The notes: generated by a model from the sequence alone, not told the origin. Numbered from the stretch's first letter, positions 27,441 to 41,865 are shown. The stretch is 64,000 bases of DNA from Sitta carolinensis (GCA_032173965.1 JAVUNC010000006.1:16713528-16777527), one strand, 5' to 3'. Numbers and translations are program-made.

Positions 27441-27600
27441 TGCTGACCAGTGTTTACAGAGTTTCAAGTCCTTTTCTGCTTCTCATGTTGCTCTCCCAGC
27501 TAAATGGCTGGAAGTACACCAGAAATTTGGAAGGGGAGCATTGACCCTAACTGAAAAAAGGAATATTCCATGTCTGTATATTATGCTCAGCAATAAAAAT
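27441..27600 (+). mobile_element. Degenerate ERVL-type LTR fragment
   Basis: This matches the middle part of the same LTR family as 3785-4183. It contains 'tgctgaccagtgtttacaga', 'gtccttttctgcttctcatg', 'ttggaaggggagcattgac', 'ggaatattccatg' and 'tatgctcagcaataaaa'. The first LTR has 'ggaatattccaaaccacatg' and 'gctcagatataaaag' at the corresponding positions, so the relationship can be seen within the window. The 3' part is missing, and the piece around the 'acagctgaccc' segment is shortened. The presumed TATA position has decayed. Confidence 0.6.
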
Positions 27601-30600
27601 TGATTGATCTCCTACTATACTTAAAGTTAGAAACAGTTTTAAATATTTTGTTGAGTTTTTAGCGAGATAGCTGAGATTTCGCCAACTGGGAAAATGCAAT
27701 AATAGTAAAAACAGAAGCACAATGTATTGTAGTAGGATCTTGTCTTTGCTGCATATCCTGAGAAAAATTCAAGTGCAAGACAAAAGATATTTTTTAATAG
27801 CATACTTCCAGTTGTCTCAGATTCATCTTCTACTCTTCTATTTTATTTGTAGCTCTAATGGTTACTAAGTAACCTCTGCAACAGCTTATTTCTCTAATTT
27901 TCTTATATCTGGCTTGGGGGGGTTATTTTTCAGGTTTGAGGTTTTCGTTGTTGCTGTTGTTGCTGGTTGTTTTGTTTGGGGTTTATTTTATTACTACTAG
28001 GTCATTTTATTTTCCTACTAATGTTTTATTCTCCTGAGAAAATGAAGCACATTTTGAGTCAGTGAATCACTTCAGGGTGAGCTTAGAACAAAATTAATAG
28101 CCTCAATTCTTCAATTTTTTTATTTAATAGTCACAATTTAATTTAGACTTCAGTTGGTGCACCTTTGTTTATAATTGGCACAGTTGATACCTCCTATAAT
28201 GAACACATTTGATCAATAAAACCCAGGAACATCTGCTTACCTACAGTTCATGTTGGTGGAATATCTTTCCACTCCTGACTGCAGTCCTGAACCTGAGGGA
28301 TATTTCAAAGAGGTGAGCCTGAAAGCTACAATTTGTAGCAGTAATGGCAATGGAAATCATTATCTCAGCAAACTAGTGACTTCATTAGATATTCACTTCC
28401 TCCTACCTCATTTCTCAGTGCCCAAATGTGACATTTGTCTTTCTTTTATTTCATGGATAGTGACATTATCTCCCTTGTGTTCCCAAATGCCAAACCTGTT
28501 TTTTCCCCAGCAACTTAAATGATGGTCATAACTGGGTAATACTCAGACCTATACTTCTATTCTAAATCAGATATTAGCTGGCTCGGTTTCACATCTGAAG
28601 AAGGAATCACATGTTACAAAAATAATTTTTAAAATCTATATTATTTAATCTATTTTAAAAATATATATACATACATATCATGCCTTTAGGAAATTCTCTG
28701 CATCCTTTTTCTTGACCGACACTAGTACTACAGCTTCTTCTTAAAAACAGAGATGTTTCGTGGTGACTCCTGCATACAAAATAGGTGCCTGAATAATTGG
28801 ACTACCCAAGGATAAAATAACAGCTATTATTATAAATTTGCATTTTATTGTTCTTTGAGCAACTCAATAAGTGGCAGATTTATGTTGAAAAGTCACCATG
28901 TTACCTTACATTTTTAGCAGATGTATGTTTTGAAGGATTTGCTACTGAAATGCAAAGAAGGGTTTCTGAAGGGATTTGAGGAATTTGAGGCAAAGATTAA
29001 GGACCATTTTTTATTTTTTTAATATAAACATATTATTTTTATTATTTTTATTTATGCAGAAAAGACTAAAGTATGCCTTACATGATGATGCAAATTATGA
29101 CTTACTAGAAATAAAACAGTCTGTCAGTGACTGAGCTAATGGTCAGTATAAACAGTGCTAAAAGACTGAAATCGAGATCTTAGTTTTATGTTGTTCTTTA
29201 AAGGACTTCACCCAAGGACAAAGACATTAGTTGCTGAGATACTTGTGTCACAACTCAATGAAAGTCATATCTGTTGTCTGTTAACATTTACTACTATGGA
29301 GTCATCTGTTATTTGTCCTTTGCAGCTTCAAAACCTTTCCTGATGAAGACAGACTTAAAAAATTTAGTCATGATTTAGGAAAGATGATTTGGTTGAAAAT
29401 AGCGTGCATGATAGAGAAAGATTTGTTTTCTTTTCTTTTCTGGGAGCAAGTACTATCTGAATGATATCTGACCTTTCAAAACATGCAGCTGTTATCTATC
29501 TGAAACATTCATCAAATTAATGTGTTCTTTTTTCTGCTCTGTAAGGCATGTATTATGAAGCATTACATCATTGATATGTAATGAAAAAAGAAAACTCTGT
29601 CATCGCTGAACATCTGGAACTGCAGTGATGATGCTGTGCAGCTGTTGCCTTCTATGAGAAGTGTAATACACAACTACAAAGAGGCATGTGCTTCAAAATC
29701 CATTCCTTATGAAATACTGTGCAAAAACCTGAATTTCCATTTCATCCCATGCACAATGTTCAGAACAACATCAAACATACAAAAAGCCCTATATGCTATA
29801 TAACTAAGGTAAGTTTGAAAAGTATGAAGTCTCATCCCTTTAGAGATTCCCTGAGAGCAGTGTATCTTAATTTATTATGAATCATTGAGAAATTTGGTCA
29901 CAGAATTTTGCATATCTGAAACTAAATTCAATACTGATAAATAATTGGCATGAAATGGATAAAATACATGGGGAATATTATTTCTATAATTATCAATATT
30001 TTTTGTTGTTTTTTAGGGCACTGTTTATTTAATTCTGTCCTTTTTCCAATTTCTTTTCCTGTACTAGAATAGTCTGAAATCTGAAGTGAACATTTTTGTT
30101 TGTGTTTTGTATTGCTTCTTTGTTATGCACTGAATTTAAATTAAAATTGAAAATAAAAATCTGGAGACAGAGAGATTGCCTTACTAATGCTCCCATTTTC
30201 ATTTTATCTGGTCATCCTGCCAAACGCCAGTTCTGCATAATTTTTATAATGCCTCTGAATATCAGACAAATAATCACATTCTAGTCTCATAGAATATTCC
30301 CTTATTTCAATAGTTTTTTCTCTCCCTTTTGAGCATATCCTTATGAAGCTTCCAGGGAGCTTATTAAAGCCTACAGTTTCTCCCACCATATACCCTTGGC
30401 CTTTGCATGATAAATCAATGAAATTCAATAGCACTTCATCACAGTTTCATCTGCACAGTCCCTGTTCCTGTGAGTTTTGTAAACATGCTCTGTAAAGCTG
30501 TATACTTCCAATGAAATATCAAACATCTCTACAAATCTGCCTTTTTATTTTTTTTTTTAAGGCAGACAACAAATGCAAGGAAACGTTTCATTTCCTTATG

Positions 30601-33600
30601 CAGAGCATAGTTAAAATTTCTTGATTGATAAGCTGAATTGCTATGGACATTTCCTCATTTACAAAAGCAGTGATTGGTCCCTGAAATGAGCTGTTACTTC
30701 TTGTAGACAGAGGAATCCAGTCAGACACAGGGTCCTATGACTGAGCAGAGCAGAACTGCACTAGACCATTCCCCCCCACCCCGTCATCTTAAATGCTTCA
30801 TAGGAATCCTTCCCACTTAATTCCAGACAAAATACAAATAGAAAAGTAATGCCAATTCTCCATATAGTCAACTGAAAAAGTCACCAAATCAAAGGAGATA
30901 ATTCAGTGCTTTAATGGCATAAATTGCTCCTTGTTCCTATCTTTTGAGGATTATCTTTGGGTATAGTTGAGTGCTTTCCCCAAGGCTTTAGACATAGTGG
31001 GGTTGTTACTTCAACAGAGACATTTTCTTAGCTCTTTTTATGACCCATTCCTTTTTCCTGCATCGCAGTTTTGAAGAAGCAGGAACATATTGGAGACTTT
31101 TAGTATAAACTTCCAATCAGCAATAGAAAAGAGACTTAATTGAGTAAGATTTCAAAAAAATAGATTTGTTCCACATGATCTTCTCTTTTATTGTCTAATA
31201 TTAGAGAAGTAAATTATTACAACAAGATCTTGCTAAAATCTTATGAAAGTTTTTAAAAAACCTGTGGAGTTGCTATAAATGGAAAGATTTATGGGTTTCC
31301 CATTATTTTTCCCAAAAATATGTCACCAGACTTGCAAAACTGTAACCAGGGTAACAAAAGCTAAGATGTTTTCCACAGATATATTAAGCAACCTATGCAT
31401 TTCCTATTAGGTCTTGTTTTAACGGTAACAAGAACAGATCAGGTTTATATTCTATAAAAGCATAACCTGGGAGATGATTGCAATATAAAGTGATTAGCCT
31501 CATTTTTCACTCACCTAAACTTTGTACAGATTTTGTTTGTATAAAACACGTAAAAATACTATTAATTTAGATCTTAATTCTATAACAATTTCCTGCCCTT
31601 TTTCTGTGAAAGTGCATAACCCTGTTTGAAAGACCTGATGAAGTCACTACAACAGTTTCTTTGATCCATCTCTTCTATTCCCCCATTTTGAGAGTAATTC
31701 TACATGTGTATAATAGTAAATGGAGCTTTTCTCCATCTCTATTACAAAGTGATGTAGCAGAATGTTACTCTTAATACCCTGAACTATTAGTAAAAACCAA
31801 CACATTAACAGCAATAAATGGATATGTTTACACCAATGACAAATTATTTTCCAAATTCAGTCAGTATTGTTTTTTGAAAATACATTTTAGAAATAATTTG
31901 TTTTTAAAAAATCTAAAACCCAGAATTAAATGTTAAGAACCTTTTGAGAAACTGCATTATGTTTTCCATAAATGTATACAGTATATATTTAAGTGCCATT
32001 ATAATGAAATGAAGGAAAATTTGAAACTGAAGCCAAGTTTTGTTTCCATTGCATTTCCATATGGTGGAAGATGATGAGATTGTAAAAGTACAGTGACTGT
32101 ACTGGTAAATTCTGCACAAGATCCAGTAGGTTAAGCACTTCTTGCTCATCTTGCACTGTATTTATGTACCATGATTCTGTTAATATTCAATATCAGGTGT
32201 TTTTTAAATAAAGAAATTTCCAGAATTTAAGAGATTTTAAAAAGCTAAGCGAAAGATATTATTTCTCTTTGACAATGACATTTCCATCTTTATTGAAGGG
32301 AAACATGTGCTTTTACATGTGTTTGTGGAATTCGGAAACTTCCAGAATATCAGCTGTATGCTAATCATAAAGATGAGCACAATATCTCTATTATTAATGT
32401 GACAAACAACAAAGAGCTCCATGCACACTAATTCCTGGAGATAGTAACAATAAAGCTCTTCTGAAAACACCCATGCCACTGAATCCTCCAACTTTCTTTA
32501 CTACTTTCAGGATTAAGAGTCATACCCACTCTAATATTAATATTAAATAATTCAATTGTGATTGTAAAGTATTGCATTGGTGTACACTTAACAACATTGT
32601 TTTCAAACTTATCCTAAATGTTTCTCTTTTATTCATCTATCCTTATATATGTGTGGCAAAGTTTATAACTAGTATACTTAGGTTTGAAAAAATTAAAAAT
32701 TTTCAGTGGAAATAAGTCCTAGAAAACAACAAAATATCTAAGGGAATTAACAAAATCAAAGGTCAAATATTGGTCTCAATAAGTGCAGTTGGAATTCCCT
32801 CCTGCAAATCCTGTGTCAGTTGTGTAAGAAGGTTGTTGCCAAGAAATCCCTCATTACAAAGGTAAGATTTTGGGGGTATGAGACCTAGAAGTACTCAGAC
32901 ATGATATTGAGCATGTACACTTATGTAAAAGATGGATTTCATAATGGCTGGCAATGTTGGCATAAACTTTTTCCCCTCACTGGCTGGGAAGGCATATGTG
33001 GGTTGTGGGTCTCCACACTCTCTTAATGAACTCAGGGAGAAGCATTTACACCCCCACGTTATCTACTCAGCTGTTGATAGATGTTGAAATTAAGGCCATG
33101 TTCCATTCCCCTTTGTGGAGAAATCAAGTCATTTTTTCTGCAACAGCTGTGATCAGACCTCCTGCATTCTTCCCTGAGTTTCACAGGGACACTTGTCTAT
33201 CCCCTCTGAGCTTTCCCCCATTAAAAAGTTTATTCTGTGAGCCTCATTCTGCCACTAGGGATTTACTCAGTCACAATGGAGTGGGGCTGTGGTATTTACA
33301 TGTGTGTCTACCAAAAAATATATCACTTACCACACTTTTAAGGAAAGTATTGGAAAATTGTGAAGTCATAACTTTATGTAAATAGCTGTCAATTAAATTC
33401 ACATTTTTCTCTATCTATGAGGACTAACCAATATAAAATACATAAACACATTACAATATGATGAAAGGCTTTAAAATAATTCATTTGTGTCCTAAAAAAA
33501 TCCTCCTTCATCAAATTACTAAGGAAATGAAACAAAGCCATTTCAAAATATACATTGAGAAACACTTATTTTCAACTAAGTCACTGTGTTGATGAAGCAG

Positions 33601-35837
33601 AAAACAGCCAGTTCTACGGGTAATAGAAATAATAAGTCTTAAATTCATGAGGAACTATACCTTATATTTGAATTCTGCTACATTGCACCTTGTGGTGGAA
33701 ACTGCACACTGCGGAGGTTGAGGAAGTAAGGTTTTTCTTAATGTGTTTAAGGTATGTCTTAGTATGGTTTTTAGGAATTATTGGAAAATTAGGTTCAGTT
33801 CCTCCTGTAATGTGAGAATACACACATATAACAAATGATTTAAACACATAAGACAGTCTTCTTAGTTTATAACAGCATTCAAAAATGCAGTGTTTTACTT
33901 AAAAATTTTTATGGCATGAATTATGGAGAAAAATGTAATTTTATTTTGCTATGAAAAGTCTCAGAGCTTTTGAGAAAACATTAAACTTGGCTGATAATTA
34001 ATAATTTGTCTGGTTCCTTAAGGAATGAAGCAGTGATTACTTTCAGTTATGTGAAAAGTTTTATTAATATTTTATTTAATTAGTGTCTTAGGATTGGCTA
34101 GATTATCTTCCTTAAACTTTGTTGCACTTTAGAACTAAATCTTAATTCGTTCTTTAAAACATCTTCAGAACACAATTTGTCCAAAGAGCTATTCATTTTG
34201 TTTAACTTTTTGAATTACCATCCCTGAAACTGTAGGACAACATGATCTGCCACTCATTTTTATCTATTTAAGCTACACCTATCTAATCATTGAGAAGATG
34301 ATGAGCTTTTCCCTTTCCTCTGAAAAGAATAAAATTTGCTATATTCATTTACTAAAATATTTAGATTAACATTTCCCACAACAATCTGACTTTCACTAGA
34401 CTAACAAAAGGAACATGCATTCTAAAATTCCTTCTTCAACAAACGCCTCATCACACAAAATTCCATAGAAACCATGATGGAAGTATAAATCCTACACTGC
34501 CTAAATAAATGCCTTAATGATAGCACACTTGTTTCTTCAGCTGCAGCTAAGTAACTGGCCAGAAACAGCTGGGATAAAAACCCAACTGTAAAAGCACATT
34601 AATTGTCTGCTCAAAGAGATGTAAAAATTTATTTTATGACAAATTCTGTGTATCAAATAGCTAAGATTCTGTGACCTTGTTTTGCACAGAAAAATATTCA
34701 GGATTAGAGCAAAAAGACCATGAAACAAAGTAGGGGAAATGTTTCTGCTTCCTCATATGACAGCAATGATCAGGCTTGATGGTAGTACTTCTAGATTATT
34801 ATATACAAGAACTAAAATGTCTTGGTGTAGTCCTGAAAATAACAGTGCTTATTATCCTTGAAAATGGATAAAGTAGACATTCTGAAAGGTTATAATAGAA
34901 GTGGGATATTAACTGAAGTGCTTCTAAGTGGATCTAAGAAATTTCCACTGGATAGAGGCTGATCAATGAATATAAGAGCAAGGTGTGGCTTTACAGAGCA
35001 GAAACAAAGCAACAACAATAAGTACAGATGGCAATTATTCTATTCCAAAAATAGCAATGTTTCTCACTGATCTACTGGTTCTAAAGGTCAGCACCAAGAG
35101 GAACAAGTGAAACCTCCCGCAGCAGCTCGTGGCAGTTCAGAACTGGTAGCTGGACACTGTCACAAGGCAAGAGCTGGCCTGATTTGGAGCTCATATACAG
35201 GCAGGAGAGGCACAGGCTGTTAACACAAGGGGCCATGGAAGCATGACAGTACTCGGTAACTAACTGCATCAACCACTCTAGTCACTTTTGAAAATCAACC
35301 AAGCCCCTGAAAATAAGAGAATGCAACTCAGATGCAGAAAGAGAAATTTTTCTGATTCTATGCAGAAGTACCAAAAAGGGTTTTTTCTCACAGATTTTTT
35401 GAAAAGTCTAAAGCCCTTATGTATTAAGTTAATATCGGTTGAGTAACTAAGACTTAATTTTTCAGATGCCTTTCAGTTATTATTGGGAACTCTGTGTAGC
35501 ATTATGTGACTGGGAATTAAGTTTTCCTGACCCAATATTCATTTATAAACTAGAGAACCTTCATCTGAGTGGAGAGATGAGCTATAAATTCCTTCTCACC
35601 ACCCAAAAGATCAAGAAAGATGATGTTCTTTACTCTCTAGCTTCAGGTTCATTGCTGTAACTGCTGTAAATGAAAATGTGAATTTTGCTGATTATTGTCT
35701 TCCTTTTGAAAAATGAAAAAGAGTTTGTGCTTCACCTATTAAACTTTCAGGGCAATTATATTAGCTTGTAAAGGTATCTCTTCTTATTTCTTCCTAAACT
35801 ACTGAAATGATGTCTAATCATCTTCAGAATGAAAGGG

Positions 35838-35853
35838 AAAAAAAAAAAAAAAA
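35838..35853 (+). repeat. Poly-A run, 16 nt
   Basis: Sixteen consecutive A residues in unique DNA, following 'gaatgaaaggg'. Confidence 0.85.
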
Positions 35854-36461
35854 GTCCATTTATTTCAGTCTTTTACCTAGAAAATGTAACTTGAACAGTT
35901 ATTTTTTCTATGATGGTGGTAGAAAGAAGAGAAATAGATCTTATGCAAAAAACAGTAGCAAATTAACTTATACTTTGTAATTAAAGTTTACCCTTTGTAA
36001 CTTGGAAGGTTAAAAAGGCAAATCATTATGGGATAGTAAAAATATTCTCTGAAAATATTAGTCACAAAGTGCAGTATAAAAGCAGTCATTCAAGGAGATG
36101 AGAAAGAACCTGTCATCATTAAAATGTCACAAAATTTGCAGAGGCCAGTATTTCTTTGTGTTAGAGGCTATGAACATAACGATTATGCAGTTATAGTGCC
36201 AGGATAGCTGCATAAAATATTTTTATTTCTCATGACTGTTTTCAGTCTCTCTGTGCTGATTTCAACTTGTCTTCCATAAGAGTAGTCATTCGCAGTCATT
36301 TTGAGGGCAACCAAGTGAACCAAAAGGTCAATCTAATTAAAAAGGAAGAGAACTTCAGACTACAGGGGAAAGGGTCCAGTAAATGCCAAAGGAGTTTGTA
36401 TAAGAGAAGTTGCAAAGTAAATAGTCCAAACAATGAAAAAATCCACATTGGTGTCAAAAAT

Positions 36462-36486
36462 AAAAAAAAAAAAAAAAAAAAAAAAA
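36462..36486 (+). repeat. Poly-A run, 25 nt
   Basis: Twenty-five consecutive A residues. The plus frame 36267-36521 runs through it and picks up poly-lysine, so that frame is not credible as a gene. No SINE or processed-gene body was recognised upstream. Confidence 0.9.
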
Positions 36487-37520
36487 GAAATATAAGTGAC
36501 CTTTTCCTACATTATAAATAAATAGTCTTGTCTACTAGCAGAGAAATATAGTTTATTAAAAATAAGGAATACAGCTTTCAATTAGGACATTTCATTACAA
36601 TTTTCTCAGAGACTCAGATTATATTCTATTTTAATAAGCACTTTGAAGAATGGGGGAATTAAAACGAAACCTGTTTTGTAGTTGTTTTTCTCCCAAAAGA
36701 CATACTTAATGAGTTTAATATCAATGTGAGTCATCCATCATTCCAAAAACATCAAAGAAAAGACACAATTTTAGTGTATAACTGTGACTCAGTTAAACTC
36801 ACAAAGCAAGAGATTTAAACCTCTATGGCCTTTGTAGCTTCTTTAGTCAAACCAGAATTTACTAATGAAAATCAAACTTACCCTTTTGAGTATGGCTTTT
36901 GGATTAGAAAGAAGCAAGAAGAGAACTTCAGGCTGTGTTTTTAAAAATAGTTAATAAATCATACAGAAACACATACCAGAGAGACATCTCACAAAATCAT
37001 CAGAAAAATGATCATTAGCTGCTTCCCACTCTAGAGAACCTTTACTCTGCAGCATGACCCCACCCTTCAGCCATTTCAGTTGCCAGCACAACATTTGGTT
37101 AGGAAACTCTGCTTCCACCTTTCAGTAGAGGATTATTGTAAAATATGAATATACTGGAGTCCAGCTTCTGTAAAAGAAGCATGCACATAAAGCACAAACA
37201 TTTAATGCAGACAGTGTAATATACTGTGGCTGGAGTGTTTTTCTCTGTTTTTCAGTTGTCTTTTCCCAAACTCATAGTGCATTAACAAGCTGCACATAGC
37301 CTAAGTGGACACTAGCTAATTCTGTACCAGACATGCTTTGTAAAATAGCTGTATCTTTCTCCAGATGCAGTAGAAACCATTAGTCACAACCTTCTACAGG
37401 TTCTTATGAATAATAATCATATGAAAATACTATTGACAGGTTTCATTGGACAGTGTCTCAGTGTTTTCAAAACAAATTCTTATTTTAAAAAAATTGAACT
37501 TGCACTCATATCCCAGGCAT

Positions 37521-37546
37521 AAAAAAAAAAAAAAAAAAAAAAAAAA
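37521..37546 (+). repeat. Poly-A run, 26 nt
   Basis: Twenty-six consecutive A residues followed by GGGG. No recognisable retroposed body precedes it. Confidence 0.9.
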
Positions 37547-40500
37547 GGGGTTTGTTTTAAAGGAATTTCTGAACTCATTCATCTTGGAGTTTAAAGCAAA
37601 TTTTTAGCACATTTCTTTTCATACCAATAACAAATACTCTCTCTCTCTGTATGTGTAAAAAAACTATACTGAAAAATTTTAGCAGAAATAATTTTGGGCA
37701 CTGCAGTTAAGGCTTCATTAAGGATTGCCCTGATAGTATACCACATGAATCTAATTTCTTTCCTTTTTTTTTTCTGTTTGCAACTTAGAAGGGAGCTAAC
37801 AGAAATAACAGTTATTGAGAAAGGAGATAACATTTTGAATCCAGGGAAAATAAGGACTGCTCAACAACAAAAAAAACAATATGCTGTCTTTCCTTTGGCA
37901 GTATTTGCAGTAGAAGATTTTGGACCAGTTTTGCTACATCATGGTTTAACAAACCTTTCTTTTCTAATTTCAGAAGAACAAATTAATGTATTCAGAAAAA
38001 CATATTGATTGTATGAAAACAACTTTAATAAATTATATATTTTTAAAAGTTTTGAATATTACATAAATCACAATTCATACTACAATATAGATTAACATAA
38101 TATATATTTTATGATGTTTTAAACCATTTCTTTTCTTTGAGGAAAACATAAAGTACAAAGATCTAAATGCTTTTGGAAAATCAGTAGACAGTGGATATGC
38201 CATATATTCTGTAAACAGAAATTCAGGCAACAAAGCAGAATTATTATATTTTGTACACCTAGAGTTTATTCTGAGGTTTCTAGCCAATTGTAACAATATC
38301 TTCAATTTCTTTAATGCAAGCAAAATACTATGCAAACCTGTTGGACAGTCATTATATTGCATCCCAGAGGTGGCTGCATTTCCACAGTCATTGAAAGGGG
38401 TTTTTATATACCATACAATATGGAGTATTGTTACATATTCTCAGGTTAAATGTATTAAATTCTTACTGAAGGTAAAAGGATTTATGCTTGCTTCATTCAG
38501 CGACAGAATTTGGTGTGTGAACTAAAGAAGCACCTCATAAGCCCACAAGGTGGAAATAACTGTTATAAACACAGGCAATCCCATTCTAACTATGTGACAT
38601 TTGCTGTTTCTCCCTATAACTTGCATTTCATCTGTAACAGAAAGAAGCCTCAAGGACAGAGGTGACTCCGTTTCATTTCTGCAGCCACAGCTGTGTTAGG
38701 TGTGTGCAGAACTGTTTTTGGAAACAAAACCCTCCACTTCAAGCTGCAGCTAAGCAAAGCGAACACTGAAATTTACTTTTATGTAGATTTGAAATGCTGT
38801 ACACGTAGATTCTTTTCTGCAGTTGCCAACTCTCTTAGGATAAAACTCATCTCCCTGCAATATAATGAAGAATTCAGAAACTTCAGGTTTCTCATAACAA
38901 TAGGACTGCTCCTTAATGTTGCTATACTACATCTGCTATGCCTTCTTTCTGCATCAGTGGAGAGACCCTTAAATCTAATCTGAGGAGGTACCCAATCAGT
39001 TACTTTGAATTCTGCATTGCATACGTGTATACACTACTGGAGATTTCCAGCACTTCAAAGTATTAGTGCAATCTATTGCTAAAACACTTGGCAAGTTATC
39101 AGACAATAAGCTGAATACCAACAATGTTGATCTGATTCTTTCTTGGGTGCTGAAGGATTTAATACTTGGTTTAATACTTCTTTTCAGAATTTTAGAGTAT
39201 CAGAAACAATGGCTAATTGACCTTTACATTCAGTAGGATTTTAAAGAACATTTTATTAATCTGCTGGAATATTAAAATAAAAGTAATATGTAATGATGAA
39301 ACTATGCTTATTTGATGAGTTACATTATTTACAATTTGGTTTGGATGAAATAAATGTACAGGATTTGTGTGGAAAGTGTCAGGAGCTGTAATTGGACTCC
39401 AATTTCATGTATGTCCTACATACCTCTAATTTCATAAGTATGTCCTTATTTCCTGCAGTATAACCTTTAAATTATATGCCTGAAAAATCAGAATTTGATT
39501 TTGATGGCATCCTAGTTCCTTTATATCAAGACAAGTTCGACAGTGGTTAAGCTCTTGAGGTATGGCTCTATGCAAGAGTACCATACTGTTCAGAGGCACC
39601 TGAGCTATTTCCAAACAGGATGCTTCTGGAACTGGAAACTGTAGACTTGTGGGATCATACTCAACAATTAAATATGCTGACAAATTATACATGTCAGGTG
39701 CAGGAGAAGCACTGCAGTAATACAGGTTGCTGCACCCAAGTCCAAACACTACTGCTGTATGGGCTTGGTACTGTATTCAGTCACAGATCTAACTCAAGAC
39801 ACGGTTACTGTTTGTCAGCTTCCCTATTCTTCCACACTTTGCTGATTCCTGAAACACTGTTCCGGCTTTCTTAGCCCTGTTTCTTTTCCAAGAACATGTG
39901 TTCATTGTAGGCAGACTTCACAACCTTCTTCACATTCCTGTGGCAAGGGTTATCTCAGGAGCAGGGAGAGAATGAGGAGCAGCATAGTATTAGGCAGAAG
40001 AGTGAACATGTTTTATATAGCAAAGCCCATAGTTTTTTATCTGCAGAGCTATAATAAATTATTTGAGTGTCTTCCTTGCAAACCAATTCAGTAATGATTA
40101 GTATTATGTGAATATTTCTAAAACAACATCACAAAGTAAAGTGATTATCAATGCATGCTATTGTTTTGCACTTCAGAACACAATTGACATATTTTTCAGT
40201 ATTTTTCTCATTTCATACAGGAGAAAACCAAAAGAATATTGGACTCTTTCTGCTGAAAGCATATCTGTAATTTCACAAAAGGTTGCTCTGCTCCACTTTC
40301 ACCCCAATCCAGTTCAGCCACTGTGCCCTAGTTCTACACCTTCTCATGACCCCAGCTGGTGCTGAACTCCAGCCATCCTCCTGATGGTCTGTCCCCTGCC
40401 CAAAGCTCTTAATTCCCCTATAGGGAGTAAGGGATGGACAGAATCTGCCAGCAAGGTGAAGGTAGTTTCTCTTCATCTTGTAACCTCAGAGTAGTTCAGA

Positions 40501-40863
40501 GAAAAAGAGAAAATCTACTGCAGAGCCCAGAAGCAAGTGTTTGTTTGTATCTGACAGAGTTGGCTGACTCCAGTGGAATAAGAGCTCAAGCTATGCATAG
40601 AAGTCATAGTTCAGGTACCAAACTGAAACATGACATGACTCAAATATTCACTTGAAAAATAAATGTTCTGGTTTGTGAAAGTTTTAAGAAGTCTTTCTAA
40701 GCAAATGTAGATTTTATTTTTCTTTTAAATTATAGTGATTAGTGTCTTTTATAGTAAGAAATTATGGTTTTGTTAATGCCTAAACTGAATCTTTTAATCT
40801 TCAAATTGAGCTGATTATGTTTGTCCTCAGTGGATATAGTGAAAAAAGTCCTGATTTTATTTT

Positions 40864-40910
40864 TTTCATATGAAAATTCTAACTATTTTCATATGAAAAA
40901 TCTAACTATT
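40864..40910 (+). repeat. Two-copy direct tandem duplication, ~23-24 bp
   Basis: The unit built around 'catatgaaaattctaact' is immediately followed by a near-identical copy 'catatgaaaaatctaact', differing by one base and small A/T-run changes. Each unit contains the palindrome catatg. Confidence 0.85.
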
Positions 40911-41387
40911 TGGAACCAGTAAATATTGACTTGTGTTTTGTCATATGCTCTACAGTTTCTTAAAACATTAATTACAACAGAAAAAGGCAAAATCAGCAGG
41001 AGATAAATAAATCAAACCATACATATTTAAAAAATCGTATTAAGTACTGCAGGCCTTTTCATTTAGAACTTTGTTTTGTTTTGGTTTTTTTATTCTTTTA
41101 TTTTTCCCCAAAAGAAAATTATTTTAGTTCTTTGGATTTTTATTCATCGATCATGTTCTTCTATTCTCTTATTATCATTGTTAGTGTTTGTAATGATATC
41201 ATTTAACCCACAGGCCACAACTAAAAAAATATTTTATGCCTTACATATTATAATCTTCCAATGTATTTCAACTACTGTTATTGTTTGTTCAACTGCATTG
41301 TTTTTCAGTTTGACACTGTTTTTATGACCCCAGATTTCCCAGAATCTTCCTTTTGTCTGTGTTTGTTACCGCTTTTTTCATAGTACC

Positions 41388-41865
41388 ACAGAATCATAGA
41401 ACGTCTTGTGTTGGGAGGGACCTTAAAGATCATCTCATTCCAAGCCACAGGCAGGGACACCTCCCACATTGCTCAGGGCTCCATCCAACCTGGCCTTGAA
41501 CACTTCCAAAGATGGACAACATGTTCCAAAGTCTCATCACCCTCACAGTAAAGAATTCCTTCCTAACATTTAACCTAAATCTTTCTTCTTAGAAATCACT
41601 CCCCGATCCTATCACTATCTGCCTCTGTAAAAAGTTCCCCTCCCTTTTTTTTGTAAGCACTCTTTAGGCACTGAGAGGTTCTGTAAGGCCTCCCTAAATC
41701 CTCTTTTGCAGGATGAACAACCTCTCAGTGTGACTTTGTAGGAGAGATGCTCCAGCCCTCTCATCATATTCATAGCCATCCTTTCAACCCATTCTAGCAG
41801 GTCCACATCTTTCTTGTGAAAGAATTGGTTCAAGTTTTAAATACAGTATAAATGAAGTCCTGAAT
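41388..41865 (-). mobile_element. CR1 retrotransposon 3' end, minus strand
   Basis: The left edge is the complement of the CR1 terminus ('agaatcatagaacgtcttgt', 'ttgggagggaccttaaagat', 'cacctcccacattgctcagg', 'ccatccaacctggccttga'). Further right come 'aagaattccttcctaaca', 'cctatcactatctgcctctg' with 'taaaaagttcccctccc', and 'gagatgctccagccctctca', all in the order expected for the last ~480 bp of CR1 read backwards. The copy is 5'-truncated. The minus frame 41615-41833 is a remnant of the ORF2 C-terminal region and the following DNA, not a separate gene. This is the best preserved CR1 copy in the window. Confidence 0.93.

Larger units (their letters stand above)
27601..41387. other. Non-coding, mostly unique DNA
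   Basis: Nearly 14 kb with no recognised gene or large repeat. The longest frame is 32996-33385 on the plus strand (129 codons), with no recognisable domain. Others are 37694-38008, 38693-38983 and 39432-39749, all near 100 codons and without family features. Simple repeats at 35838-35853, 36462-36486, 37521-37546 and 40864-40910 are listed separately. A G/T-rich patch lies at 27915-27990. The interval 40280-40460 is slightly richer in G+C, but I cannot match it to a family. Confidence 0.5.

Noticed and set aside
32996..33385. 129-codon plus-strand frame
   Set aside because: No recognisable domain, signal peptide or conserved motif, and no flanking gene structure. It could be chance or part of an unrecognised old repeat.
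37694..38008. 104-codon frame with internal splice-acceptor-like pyrimidine runs
   Set aside because: No matching donor sites with a plausible exon, and the peptide resembles no family I know.
38365..38400. 'cccagaggtggctgcatttc' string that felt like part of a known ancient repeat
   Set aside because: I could not place it in a specific family, and the similarity does not extend on either side.
38693..38983. 96-codon plus-strand frame with a hydrophobic C-terminal stretch
   Set aside because: One possible membrane segment but no known family, no promoter or splice context, and a length expected by chance.
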